From positions 1-64,000 of the forward strand of contig NZ_SSMX01000010.1 of NCBI RefSeq assembly GCF_004799515.1: a DNA stretch of 64,000 nt, read 5' to 3'. Source of the DNA: Phenylobacterium sp. (lineage in GTDB: Bacteria; Pseudomonadota; Alphaproteobacteria; Caulobacterales; Caulobacteraceae). A program made the translations under genes and the position numbers. Positions 30,884 to 40,793 of this stretch are shown here, in pieces (the first letter of the stretch is position 1; each line of letters begins with the position of its first letter). The notes under the pieces were generated by a model that ran no database searches, was not told the DNA's origin, and saw nothing but the letters and a program-made list of their open reading frames with translations.

Positions 30884-30980
30884 TCATCCTCCGGTCGCCC
30901 GAAGAGGCGATCCGGGGACCCCAAGCTGAACCGGCCCACCGGCGACTCAACTTGGGTCGCCCGGACAAGCCGGGTGATGA
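30884..30980. repeat. REP/BIME-like imperfect inverted repeat
   Basis: Left arm starts TCATCCTCCGG and ends GACCCCAAGCTGA (30884-30929). The reverse complement of 30947-30980 starts TCATCACCCGG and ends GACCCAAGTTGA. The arms flank a short GC-rich centre between convergent genes. Elements of this look are dispersed in many alphaproteobacterial genomes; only this copy is noted here. Confidence 0.6.
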
Positions 30981-30993
30981 CGACGCTGGGGGG

Positions 30994-32169
30994 CTAGTTC
31001 TTCTTTCCCGCCATGGACTGCCCAGCGCCTGCGCCGCCCGTGCCCGTCTCCACCGGGTCGCCGGCCTCGCGGATCTGTTGGCCGAGGACGCTATCGCCGT
31101 AGCCGGAGCTGGGCGTGGTGAAGTAGTTGCCCTTGGCGATCCGCAGGTTGTTCTGCACGTGGTTCACGCCGGAGATGTCCTCCACCAGGCGCTCGGCGCG
31201 GTGCTTGGCCTCGCGGCTGTCCACCGTGCCTGACAAGGTCACCTCACCGCCGGAGACCGACAGTGAGATGTTGGAGGCGTCGAGCCAGTGGTCGTCGGTC
31301 AAGCGCTCGTGGGCGTCGTCGTTGATCCGTTCGTCGGCGCGCTTGTAGCCCTGAGGGCCACGCCCGCGATGGGCGCCGCGGGCGTCGCCGCCCTCGAACA
31401 TCCGGCCTTCGCCGCCGGCGTTGAACCAGCCCGCCACCTTTTCGCCGGCCCGGTGCAGGAAGTCGCCGGCGTTCCGGCCCGCGTCCTCGAAGCGTTGGGT
31501 GCGGGCGCGGTCGGGGGTCTCGCCGCGGCCGCCGTCGCCATAGCCGCGCTCGTAGTCGTAGCCGCCGGCGCCGCCGCTGGCCGCCCGATTGAAGTCGCGG
31601 CCGTAGCCGGTCGGGTCCCGGCTGCGGTCCTCGCCGCGATAGGCGCCGTAGCCCGGCTGACCGAAGCCCTGCTCGTGATAGCGGTCGCGGGTGGGGCTGT
31701 AGCCGGCGTCATAGCCGCCGGGGACGTCGCCGTACTCGACGCCGCCCTGGCCGTATTCCTCGCGGTGGACCCGGCCCGCGCCGTCGTCGCCGTAGAACCG
31801 GCCGCCATCGGCATAGGCGCCGCCGCGGCGATAGTCCTGGCGGCTGACGCGCGGGGGATCGCCGTAGCCGCCCTGGCGCATGGCCGGGCTGACGCCGCCG
31901 TAGTGCGGATCCTGCCAGCCGCGCGCGGCCGAGCCGGAGCGGGTCTCGCCTGACGCATAGGCGCCCGATCCGGCGCGGCCATAGCTGGCCCCGCTTTCGC
32001 GCTCACCGAACACCCGGTCGCGGCCGCCGCGCTGCGCCGCGTAGGCGTCGGGGCGGTCATCGGCGTCCCAGGTGCGGTCCTCGTCATAGCCCGAGGCCCC
32101 TTCAAGGCCCCGCCCGTCGCGTTCGCGGATCCGCCGCTCGCGGTCGTCCATCCAGTTGCTGCCGGCCAT
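30994..32169 (-). CDS. BON-domain protein with long disordered Gly/Arg/Asp/Tyr-rich region
   Basis: 391 residues. About 1-250 is low complexity, rich in G, R, D, Y with recurring YGDGG/RGGxY units and no signal peptide. The C-terminal part (about 280-350) is a BON domain: DAHERLTDDHWLDASNIS, VSGGEVTLSGTVDSREAKH, RLVEDISGVNHVQNNLRI. BON domains bind phospholipids or other ligands and occur in osmotic-stress proteins. GGAGG lies 8-12 nt before ATG 32169. A stress-sigma-like promoter lies about 42 bp upstream. Cytoplasmic stress role inferred. Confidence 0.8.
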   Translation of the reverse strand: MAGSNWMDDRERRIRERDGRGLEGASGYDEDRTWDADDRPDAYAAQRGGRDRVFGERESGASYGRAGSGAYASGETRSGSAARGWQDPHYGGVSPAMRQGGYGDPPRVSRQDYRRGGAYADGGRFYGDDGAGRVHREEYGQGGVEYGDVPGGYDAGYSPTRDRYHEQGFGQPGYGAYRGEDRSRDPTGYGRDFNRAASGGAGGYDYERGYGDGGRGETPDRARTQRFEDAGRNAGDFLHRAGEKVAGWFNAGGEGRMFEGGDARGAHRGRGPQGYKRADERINDDAHERLTDDHWLDASNISLSVSGGEVTLSGTVDSREAKHRAERLVEDISGVNHVQNNLRIAKGNYFTTPSSGYGDSVLGQQIREAGDPVETGTGGAGAGQSMAGKKN

Positions 32170-32210
32170 GGGAAAGTCCTCCGTTCGTGTGGGGCGTTTG
32201 CTGCCCCCAC

Positions 32211-32236
32211 AACCGGAGCCGTCCGGCAGAGGTTCC
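32211..32236 (-). promoter_or_regulatory. Candidate EcfG/SigT general-stress promoter for the BON gene
   Basis: On the minus strand GGAAC (32236-32232), 17-bp spacer, GGTT (32214-32211). The alphaproteobacterial EcfG consensus is GGAAC-N16/17-CGTT, so this matches 8 of 9 positions. It is located about 42 bp from the ATG. Confidence 0.6.
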
Positions 32237-32249
32237 GGGAAAACCGACC

Positions 32250-33782
<1,533 letters not shown>

Positions 33783-33858
33783 GCGGAAAAGGCCCCTTCC
33801 CTGAACGGAAGAAGGGGTAGAGCGCGGCCGCCCAGGTGGCAAGCTTAGGCCGGAGGCC

Positions 33859-34266
33859 TTAGGCCCGCAGGTCGATCAGGCTGCGGTAGAGGGCCTGCTG
33901 GGTGGTCTTGAGCTGCAGCACCGGCAGGGGCGCGGCGGTCCCAGCCGGCGGCGGGGGCGCGTCGTCCGCGTCGCCGTCGAAGTCGTACAGCAGGCGGCCG
34001 AGGGTCTGGGCGGTTTCGGTGCGCACCGTCGCCGGCGAGGTGGCGCTGAGCTGTTCCTGCGCCTGCATCAGGGCCGTCATGGCGGCCGGCCCGAGCGCCA
34101 CGGCGGTGGCGATGTGCGGGACCGGCGCGGGCGGCGGCTGGTCCTGCAGCGAGGGGGCCTGGGCCGTCGGCGTCACGGCGCGCGCCGTCATCCCCTGTAT
34201 CAGGGTGGGACGGCTGAAGGATGTGACCGTGGCGATCACAGGTTGCAATCCGCTCCAATCCGGCAC
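33859..34266 (-). CDS. Hypothetical protein
   Basis: 135 residues from GTG 34266. Polar and Pro/Ala-rich in the middle ([25 protein letters not shown]), with two amphipathic helical stretches: residues 56-85 ([15 protein letters not shown]...) and the C-terminal [19 protein letters not shown]. No signal peptide, membrane segment or known motif recognised. It lies between ATP12 and pccB on the same strand and may be co-transcribed with ATP12 (63-bp gap). The start is uncertain. Confidence 0.6.
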   Translation of the reverse strand: MPDWSGLQPVIATVTSFSRPTLIQGMTARAVTPTAQAPSLQDQPPPAPVPHIATAVALGPAAMTALMQAQEQLSATSPATVRTETAQTLGRLLYDFDGDADDAPPPPAGTAAPLPVLQLKTTQQALYRSLIDLRA

Positions 34267-34329
34267 GGGCGCCGGGGGGTTCGGACAATCTGTCGCAAGT
34301 TCCAGGCCGAACGCGGTTCACCGACCTGA

Positions 34330-35091
34330 TTAGATGAACAGACCCTCGAACCAACGCTGCAACAGCACCGCCTCGCCGCGCAGGCGCTCGGTGCGTTCGG
34401 CCGCCTCGGCGTCGATCCCCCACTGCTCTTCCTGCCACGCCTCATCGAGGCGCGAGAGGTCGAAAGCCGCCTCGCCGCTCAGCCAGCCGCGCTGCAGGGC
34501 GATGGCCAGGACCGCCGAGCCGAACAGGGGCGCGCCGAAGGCCAGGCCCGTGAGCCCGAAGTTGTCCAGCGCCAGGGCCAGGGCCTTCACCCGCGCCAGG
34601 GTCTCCGGCGGCTGCGGCTGGTGGACGATGCCGTCCGCCGGGAGGAAGGCCAGTCCCAGCTCGGCCTCCGCGCGGCCCAGCACCGGGCCCCAGAGCGCCT
34701 GCTGGCGCACCCGCAGGCCCACGGGCGTCTCGGCGTAGTAGCAAAGCAGGTCGGAGGCGGCGTAGTCGGCCACCGACTGGGCCGTGGCCTCGCGGGCGGC
34801 AGGCACAGCCTCCAGCGCGGTGTTGGCCAGGCGCGTCACCGGCATGGCCGCCAACTCCAGGACCTCGCCCTGCCCGGCCCACTCGCGCGCCACCTGCTGG
34901 GCCAGCGCCTCGGTGGGCAGGACCACCGGCGCGCCCTTGAGGCTCTTCAGGCCCCGGCCGTCGAGCAGGATTGAAAAGCCGCCGTTCATCTCACCGACAG
35001 AAACGTCGGCGTAGAACCGTCTCGGCCTGTCGCCGGGTTCGTGAAATCCTCGCGCCAAGCTTGAGTAGCTCCGTAACGTCCCGGCCCGCAT
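34330..35091 (-). CDS. ATP12 family chaperone (F1-ATPase assembly)
   Basis: 253 residues from ATG 35091. Matches the alphaproteobacterial/mitochondrial ATP12 family, which binds the F1 alpha subunit during assembly. Diagnostic segments are RPRRFYADVSV, ILLDGRGLKSLKGAPVVLPTEALA, MPVTRLANTALE, SDLLCYYAETP and the C-terminal DEAWQEEQWGIDAEAAER (Trp-Gly-Asp in the conserved helix). Acts in the cytoplasm. The start is one of several; earlier in-frame codons would overlap the divergent DUF1800 promoter. Confidence 0.9.
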   Translation of the reverse strand: MRAGTLRSYSSLARGFHEPGDRPRRFYADVSVGEMNGGFSILLDGRGLKSLKGAPVVLPTEALAQQVAREWAGQGEVLELAAMPVTRLANTALEAVPAAREATAQSVADYAASDLLCYYAETPVGLRVRQQALWGPVLGRAEAELGLAFLPADGIVHQPQPPETLARVKALALALDNFGLTGLAFGAPLFGSAVLAIALQRGWLSGEAAFDLSRLDEAWQEEQWGIDAEAAERTERLRGEAVLLQRWFEGLFI

Positions 35092-35149
35092 TGCGCCGCT
35101 TTTGAGTGACATGATCGCGGTCGGGGATAAGCGCAAGGAGACCATACAG

Positions 35150-36661
35150 GTGGCGCTTGCCGATCAGGACATGATGGCCGCGATCGCGGTCACCCGTTTC
35201 GGCCTCGGGGCCAAGCCGGGTGAGCTCGCCCAGGCGCGCCAGGACCCGCAGGGCTTCCTCCGCAGCCAGATCCGCCGCTCCGGCGCCGACCAGCCGGTGG
35301 GCGGGGCCGCGAGCACCGGCCAGCGCATGGCCGAGTTCCGCGACTTCCGCCGTGAACGCCGCGAGGCCCGCGTCGAGAAGACCGCCGATGTGAAGCCGGC
35401 CTCCGCACAGATGACCGGCGCCCAGATGGACGCCGCCAATCCGGCCATGGCTGACGGCGCGGGCGGCAAGCGCGAGGCCTTGGATCCGGTCAAGCAGATC
35501 GGCAATGTCCTGCGCAAGGACATCGCCGCCGACTTCGGCGCCCGCGCTCAGTTGGCCGCCACCACCGATGCGGCCTTCCGCGAGCGCTGGACCCTGTTCT
35601 GGGCCAACCACTTCACTGTCTCGGCCTCCAAGGCGGTCACCGGCACGGTGATCGGGCCCTTCGAGGAAGAGGCGATCCGGCCGCACGTCTTCGGCCGGTT
35701 CGACGCCCTGCTGGCCGCAGCCGAGACCCATCCGGCCATGCTGACCTACCTCGACCAGATCCAGTCGATCGGGCCGGACAGCCAGGCGGCGCAGATGATG
35801 CGCAACGGCGCGGGCCGGTTCGGAGCGGCCCGCCTGCAGCCCGCCGTCCAGCGCACCGCCGGCCTCAACGAGAACCTCGCCCGCGAGATCATGGAGCTGC
35901 ACACCGTGGGCGTGAACGGCGGCTACACCCAGGCCGACGTCACCGAGTTCGCCCGCGCCATGACCGGCCTCTCCATCGGCGGCCAGCGCGATCCGGGCTA
36001 TGGCGCGGCGGTGTTCCGCGAGGCGGCGCATGAGCCCGGCGAGCGCACCGTCATGGGCGTGCGCTATGACGAGCGCGGCAAGGAGCAGGTCAGCGCCATC
36101 CTCAGCGACCTGGCCGCCAAGCCGCAGACCGCCCGGTTCATCTGCGGCAAGCTCGCCCGCCACTTCGTGGCCGACGACCCGCCGCCGGCCCTGACCGCCC
36201 GGCTGGAAGCCGCCTGGACCGCCAGCCAGGGCGACCTGGCCACGGTGGCCGCCGCCCTGATCGCCGCGCCGGAAGCCTGGGACCCGCGCCCCGCGAAGTT
36301 CAAGACGCCCTATGAGTTCATCGTCTCCAGCTACCGCGCGGCGGGGACGGAGCCGATGGGCTTCCAGCAGCTCGGCCCGATCCTCACCGCGCTCGGTCAG
36401 AAGCCGTTCTCGCCCGCCTCGCCCAAGGGCTGGCCGGACGACGCCGGCTCGTGGGCGGCGCCCGACGCCATCGTCAAGCGCATGCAGTTCGCCCAGAACT
36501 TCTCCACCCAGGCCGTCGACGGCCGCGATCCCTCGGCGCTCGCCGTGGCCGCGCTCGGCGAACGCCTGCGGCCCGAAACCGCCAAGGCCATTTCCCGCGC
36601 GGAATCCCGCGCCGAGGGCTTCGCCCTCCTGCTGATGTCGCCGGAGTTCCAACGCCGATGA
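35150..36661 (+). CDS. DUF1800 family protein
   Basis: 503 residues from GTG 35150, chosen because AAGGAG (35135-35140) lies 9 nt upstream and the protein then begins at the conserved IAVTRFGLGAKPG block. Other DUF1800 features are ERWTLFWANHFTVS, ARFICGKLARHFVADDPP and SPKGWPDDAGSW. Function unknown; the family is nearly always paired with DUF1501. No clear signal peptide. Its stop overlaps the DUF1501 start as ATGA, so the two are coupled and probably form one complex. Confidence 0.88.
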   Translation: MALADQDMMAAIAVTRFGLGAKPGELAQARQDPQGFLRSQIRRSGADQPVGGAASTGQRMAEFRDFRRERREARVEKTADVKPASAQMTGAQMDAANPAMADGAGGKREALDPVKQIGNVLRKDIAADFGARAQLAATTDAAFRERWTLFWANHFTVSASKAVTGTVIGPFEEEAIRPHVFGRFDALLAAAETHPAMLTYLDQIQSIGPDSQAAQMMRNGAGRFGAARLQPAVQRTAGLNENLAREIMELHTVGVNGGYTQADVTEFARAMTGLSIGGQRDPGYGAAVFREAAHEPGERTVMGVRYDERGKEQVSAILSDLAAKPQTARFICGKLARHFVADDPPPALTARLEAAWTASQGDLATVAAALIAAPEAWDPRPAKFKTPYEFIVSSYRAAGTEPMGFQQLGPILTALGQKPFSPASPKGWPDDAGSWAAPDAIVKRMQFAQNFSTQAVDGRDPSALAVAALGERLRPETAKAISRAESRAEGFALLLMSPEFQRR

Positions 36662-37923
36662 ACGCGCCCCTGAACTTGTCCCGCCGCGGGGTGCTCGCCA
36701 GCGCCGCCGGCTTTGGCCTGTCGCTGCAGCTGATGGCCGTCCCGGCGATGGCCGCCGATGGCGACCTGAACAAGCGCAAGGTGATCGTGGTCATCTGCCG
36801 CGGCGGCATGGACGGCCTGAGCGTCGCCCCGCCCATCGGCGATGGCGAGTATCATGGGCTTCGCGGCGGCCTGGCGCTCACCGACGCCGCCCTGCCGGTG
36901 GACGGGACCTTCGCCTTGCACCCGCAGCTCACCAGCGTCCACGCGCTCGCCAAGGCCGGCGAGGCGCGGATCGTCCCGGCCATCGCCACCCCTGACCGCG
37001 CCCGCTCGCACTTCGAGGCGCAGGACGTCCTGGAGACCGGCGCGGCCGGGGTCTATTCGACGACCTCCGGCTGGCTGAACCGCGCGGTGGAGACCATCTC
37101 GGTCCACCGCAAGGTCGACGCCCTGTCGGTGGGTCCGACCGCGCCGCTCATCCTGCGCGGCAAGGTGCAGACCGCCTCCTGGTCGCCGGGCCGCTCGGTG
37201 GACGCCGAGGCGCGGCTGCCGACCCTGCTGCAGGACCTCTACCGTGACGACGACCTGCTGGGCCCGGCGCTGGCCCGCGGACTCGCCACCGAGACCATGG
37301 CCAAGGACGCCACCGCGGGCCTCTCGGGCGCCCAGCCCAGCGGCATGATGGGCATGGTCGGCTCGTCCGCCGGCGCCGGGGCAGGTCCCAAGGCGGGCGC
37401 GGGCGGCGCTCAGCCGGGCCGTGAGGCGGCCAGGACGCTCGGCCAATCCCTGGCCGGCTTCATGCGCGAGCCCGGCGGCCCCACCGTGGCCGCCATCTCG
37501 CTCGATGGTTTCGACAGCCACGCCAACCAGGCCAACCTCCTGACCCAGCGCCTGGCCTATCTCGACGCGGTGCTGGACGGCGTCCACCAGGGCCTCGGCC
37601 CGGAATGGAAGAACACCGTGGTCCTGGTCGCCACCGAGTTCGGCCGCACCGCCCGCGCCAACGGCACCGGCGGCACCGACCATGGCACCGGTTCCACGGC
37701 CCTGATCCTGGGCGGGGCGCTGAAGGGAAACGGCATCGTCGGCGACTGGCCGACGCTGAAGCAGCAGGCCCTGTTCGAGAACCGCGACGTGGCCCCGACG
37801 CTGGACATGCGCGGCCTCTTCAAGGGCGTCCTGGCCGACCACATGGGCGTCGACCGCACGGCCCTTGAGACCACCGTCTTCCCGAACAGCGCCGCGGCCC
37901 GGCCGGTGACGGGGCTGGTTTAG
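36658..37923 (+). CDS. DUF1501 family protein with Tat-like signal
   Basis: 421 residues. The N terminus has a twin-arginine-like signal (LSRRGVLASAAGFGLSLQLM... PAMA-A), so export by Tat is likely. The core resembles the alkaline-phosphatase/sulfatase-like DUF1501 fold: VIVVICRGGMDGLS near the start, LHPQLTSVHAL, and the C-terminal TEFGRTARANGTGGTDHGTG. The substrate is unknown. A Gly/Ala-rich insertion occurs at about 227-255 (MMGMVGSSAGAGAGPKAG). Translationally coupled to DUF1800. The stop lies 3 bp from the stop of the convergent TPR gene. Confidence 0.88.
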   Translation: MNAPLNLSRRGVLASAAGFGLSLQLMAVPAMAADGDLNKRKVIVVICRGGMDGLSVAPPIGDGEYHGLRGGLALTDAALPVDGTFALHPQLTSVHALAKAGEARIVPAIATPDRARSHFEAQDVLETGAAGVYSTTSGWLNRAVETISVHRKVDALSVGPTAPLILRGKVQTASWSPGRSVDAEARLPTLLQDLYRDDDLLGPALARGLATETMAKDATAGLSGAQPSGMMGMVGSSAGAGAGPKAGAGGAQPGREAARTLGQSLAGFMREPGGPTVAAISLDGFDSHANQANLLTQRLAYLDAVLDGVHQGLGPEWKNTVVLVATEFGRTARANGTGGTDHGTGSTALILGGALKGNGIVGDWPTLKQQALFENRDVAPTLDMRGLFKGVLADHMGVDRTALETTVFPNSAAARPVTGLV

Positions 37924-37926
37924 CCC

Positions 37927-39426
37927 CTACTTCGGCACGGCGTCGAAGGCGACGGTCAGCCGGGACTCGTCCGTCGTGAACGGCACCGTGCCGTGCCACA
38001 TGTAGGACGGGAACAGCACCAGACGGCCAGGCTTGGGCCGCACGAAATGCTCCGGCGGCAACGGCGGACTGGTCATGAAGGGCGGCTGGCCGAAGCGGAT
38101 CCAGCCCTGCCGGTCGGCGGTCTCCAGCGCCGCGTCCGGCGTCTCCACATAGAAGGCCGAGGACAGCCAGCCTTCCGGATGGAAGTGGTCGCGGTGGAAG
38201 CCGCCGGGCCGCAACCGCACCGACCAGGCGCCCTGGATGCGGTAGTCGAGGGTGTTGCGGCGGCGCAGCGGATCGTCGCCAGTTCCCAGCTTGGCCATGT
38301 GCTCGCGGATCGGGGCGTCGATCGCCTCGAAGAAGGCCTTGATCGGCGGGGCGTTGGAGCCGGAGAGCAGGTGCATGCTCTGGCTGCCGTGGCGCAGCGA
38401 CTGGTTGGTCGGATGCTGCTGGTAAAGATGTACTTCTTTCAAGGCCTTGGCGAGATCGCTCAAGAAGGCTTCGAGGCTGGGCCAGCCCTCCGGCGTCGCC
38501 AGATCATAGGCGCCCACCACCTTGTCGTAGTCGCAAAGCTCGCCGTAGAGCGGATCGCCGGCGGCGCGCGCCGCGACGGCCGCCCAGCCCCACAGGGATT
38601 GGTCGCCGGGGAAGTCCGCCAGCACGGCGCGCAGCTTGGCCAGCGCGACATCCGCCCGGCCCTGGGCCAGGTCGACGATGGCGGCGAGCTGAACCACGCT
38701 GCGTGAAGCGGGGTCGATCCCCTCGGCCAGGCGGACGTAGCGCTCGGCGTCCTCGATTCGCTCCAGGCGCAGGGCGAACTCCCCCGCCCCGAGCGCGATC
38801 AGGAGCTCGCCCGGCATCTTGCGGGTCGCCGCGTCCAGCAGGGCCATCGACCGTTCCGCATTCCCCGCCGCTTCATAAAGCGTCGCCTTGGCGAGCAGCA
38901 GCGGCGTCGGGTGCGCGCCGGCGTGGAAGGCCGTGTCCAGCACCCCGTCGGCGGCGGCCACATCGCCGCGCCGCATCCAGATGTAGTTGGCGTACTCGGC
39001 GGCCACTTCGGTGACGGCCGGCGCGCGCAACAGGCTCTGGTGATAGGCGTACTCGGCCCGTTCGTGGTTGCCCGCCGCGCGCAGGGCTCGGGCGTAGACC
39101 GCGAAAGTCTGCGGCGAATCCATGCCGAGGCGGAACGCCTGCTCGCAGGCCTCCACCGCCTCCTGCGAACGGCCCAGATCGTCGAGGGTGGCGGCGTAGT
39201 TATGCCAGGCGATGGGACTGTCCGCGAACCGGTCGATGGCCTGCAGGTCGAAGGGCAGCGCTTCCTCGCGACGGCCGACCAGCTTCAGGGCCGCAGAATG
39301 CGAGGCGAGCGCCAGGTGGCTGGGCGCCGGCCCGGCGGCCAAGCCCGCGGTCAACGCCAGCGCCGCGTCCACCTGGCCCTGGCCCATCAGGGCCTCGGCG
39401 CGTTCGATTGTCGCCTGCTCACTCAT
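37927..39426 (-). CDS. TPR protein with C-terminal 2OG-Fe(II) oxygenase domain
   Basis: 499 residues. About 1-290 are tetratricopeptide-like helices (PIAWHNYAATLDDLGRSQEA is one clear repeat). Residues about 340-499 form a putative 2-oxoglutarate/Fe(II) oxygenase: the H-x-D of FHRDHFHPEGWLSSAFYVE, distal His in LFPSYMWHGTVPF, and Arg in ESRLTVAFD. The TPR part probably selects a protein substrate. The start codon overlaps the rluC-like stop by 4 bp, so it is translationally coupled as the last gene of that operon. Confidence 0.85.
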   Translation of the reverse strand: MSEQATIERAEALMGQGQVDAALALTAGLAAGPAPSHLALASHSAALKLVGRREEALPFDLQAIDRFADSPIAWHNYAATLDDLGRSQEAVEACEQAFRLGMDSPQTFAVYARALRAAGNHERAEYAYHQSLLRAPAVTEVAAEYANYIWMRRGDVAAADGVLDTAFHAGAHPTPLLLAKATLYEAAGNAERSMALLDAATRKMPGELLIALGAGEFALRLERIEDAERYVRLAEGIDPASRSVVQLAAIVDLAQGRADVALAKLRAVLADFPGDQSLWGWAAVAARAAGDPLYGELCDYDKVVGAYDLATPEGWPSLEAFLSDLAKALKEVHLYQQHPTNQSLRHGSQSMHLLSGSNAPPIKAFFEAIDAPIREHMAKLGTGDDPLRRRNTLDYRIQGAWSVRLRPGGFHRDHFHPEGWLSSAFYVETPDAALETADRQGWIRFGQPPFMTSPPLPPEHFVRPKPGRLVLFPSYMWHGTVPFTTDESRLTVAFDAVPK

Positions 39427-40403
39427 CGGCGGCCTTTCCTGAAGGGTTCGGGGTCGGCCTCGTGCTGATCGAAGCCGAAGCGCTCGAAGCCCGCCGCCAG
39501 CTCGCGGCTGATCGGGGCTTCCAGGATCAACTGCCCGCGCGAGGGGTGCGCCAGCACCAGGCGGCGCGCGTGCAGCTGCAGCTTCAGCTCGCCGGACAGC
39601 TCCCGCGAGGCGTCAGTGGCGTATTTCGGGTCGCCGAGGATCGGATGGCCCATGGCCAGCATGTGGGCGCGCAGCTGGTGGGTGCGCCCGGTGTGCGGCC
39701 ACAGCGCCATCCAGGCGGCCTTGTCGGCCGCGCGCGACAGGGTGACGAACTCGGTCTCGGCGGTTTCGGCGTCCGGGTCCTTGGGATCGGCCGGGACCAC
39801 CATCTCGCGGTCGCCGACGCCCCGCTTGATCAGGGGCAGCTCCAGCACGCCCTCGCCGGGCTTTGGCAGACCGGCCACCAGGGCCCAGTAGGTCTTTTGC
39901 GCCCGACGCTTGGCGAAAGCGCCGGAGAGCTTGGCCGCGGCCGCCGGACTCTTGCCAAGCACCAGGACGCCGGAGGTGTCGCGGTCGAGGCGGTGGACCA
40001 GCCGGGGGCGCTGCAGACCCTCGCCCCACGCCGAGAGCAGCCGGTCGATGTGCTTGACGGTCTTGGTGCCCCCCTGGACGGCGAGGCCGGCGGGCTTATT
40101 CAGCGCCAGGACGTCCTCGTCCTCGTAGAGCACCAGGGACTTGGCGAAGGCGACCTCGCGCGGATCGAGGCTGCCCTTTTCGCGCGGCTCGGGCGCCTCG
40201 GGCAGCGGCGGCACGCGCACCTGGCTGCCGGCGGCGAGCCGCGTGTCCGGCTTGGCCCGGCCGCCGTCGACGCGGATCTGGCCGGAGCGGGTCAGTTTCT
40301 GGATCTGGATGTGGTTCAGGTGTGGCCAGCGCCGCTTGAACCAGCGGTCCAGGCGCACCCCGTCCTCGCCGGCGTCGACGTAAAGGGTGCGGACCTCCCT
40401 CAT
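39423..40403 (-). CDS. RluA-family pseudouridine synthase with S4 domain (RluC-like)
   Basis: 326 residues. An N-terminal S4 RNA-binding domain (VRLDRWFKRRWPHLNHIQIQ) precedes the catalytic domain with the HRLDRDTSGVLVL motif holding the catalytic Asp. WPHTGRTHQLRAHM and LHARRLVLAHP complete the RluA fold. It probably modifies 23S rRNA (RluC/RluD positions); exact uridines cannot be told. It overlaps crcB upstream by 4 bp and the TPR-oxygenase downstream by 4 bp. Confidence 0.92.
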   Translation of the reverse strand: MREVRTLYVDAGEDGVRLDRWFKRRWPHLNHIQIQKLTRSGQIRVDGGRAKPDTRLAAGSQVRVPPLPEAPEPREKGSLDPREVAFAKSLVLYEDEDVLALNKPAGLAVQGGTKTVKHIDRLLSAWGEGLQRPRLVHRLDRDTSGVLVLGKSPAAAAKLSGAFAKRRAQKTYWALVAGLPKPGEGVLELPLIKRGVGDREMVVPADPKDPDAETAETEFVTLSRAADKAAWMALWPHTGRTHQLRAHMLAMGHPILGDPKYATDASRELSGELKLQLHARRLVLAHPSRGQLILEAPISRELAAGFERFGFDQHEADPEPFRKGRR

Positions 40404-40786
40404 GCCAGCAGCTTGCGCATCAGGAACATGCCCAGGAAGACCGCGCTGACGCAGATGACCACCGAGCCCAGGCTGTAGCCCAGCGCCTGTGCCCAGGCCT
40501 TCGCCTCGATCATCCGCGCCACCTCGAGCGAGAAGGAGGAGAAAGTGGTGTAGCCGCCCAGCACGCCCACGCCGATGAAGATGCGCCAGCGCTCCTGGTT
40601 CTCGCCGCCGCGCAGGGCCAGCACGCCGATGAGTATGCCCATCAGGAGGCCGCCCAGGATGTTCACGGTGAGCGTCCCGTAAGGGAACTTCATGCCCAGG
40701 ATGCGCCCGGCGAAGACGCCGGTGAGATAGCGCATGACGGAACCAAAAGCGCCTCCGACGGCGACGAGCAGGATGTTCAGCAGCAT
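40400..40786 (-). CDS. crcB: Fluoride ion channel/exporter CrcB (Fluc)
   Basis: 128 residues, four membrane helices. Fluc motifs are intact: GGAFGSVMRYLTG, YGTLTVNILGGLLMG (conserved Asn) and GGYTTFSSFSLE (phenylalanine box). It forms dual-topology dimers that export F-. No fluoride riboswitch precedes it; it lies inside an operon, 7 bp after a pseudouridine synthase and overlapping the next one. Confidence 0.96.
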   Translation of the reverse strand: MLLNILLVAVGGAFGSVMRYLTGVFAGRILGMKFPYGTLTVNILGGLLMGILIGVLALRGGENQERWRIFIGVGVLGGYTTFSSFSLEVARMIEAKAWAQALGYSLGSVVICVSAVFLGMFLMRKLLA

Positions 40787-40793
40787 CCGCCCC

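Noticed and set aside
40787..40793. Fluoride riboswitch before crcB
   Set aside because: Only 7 bp separate crcB from the upstream coding region; there is no room for an aptamer.
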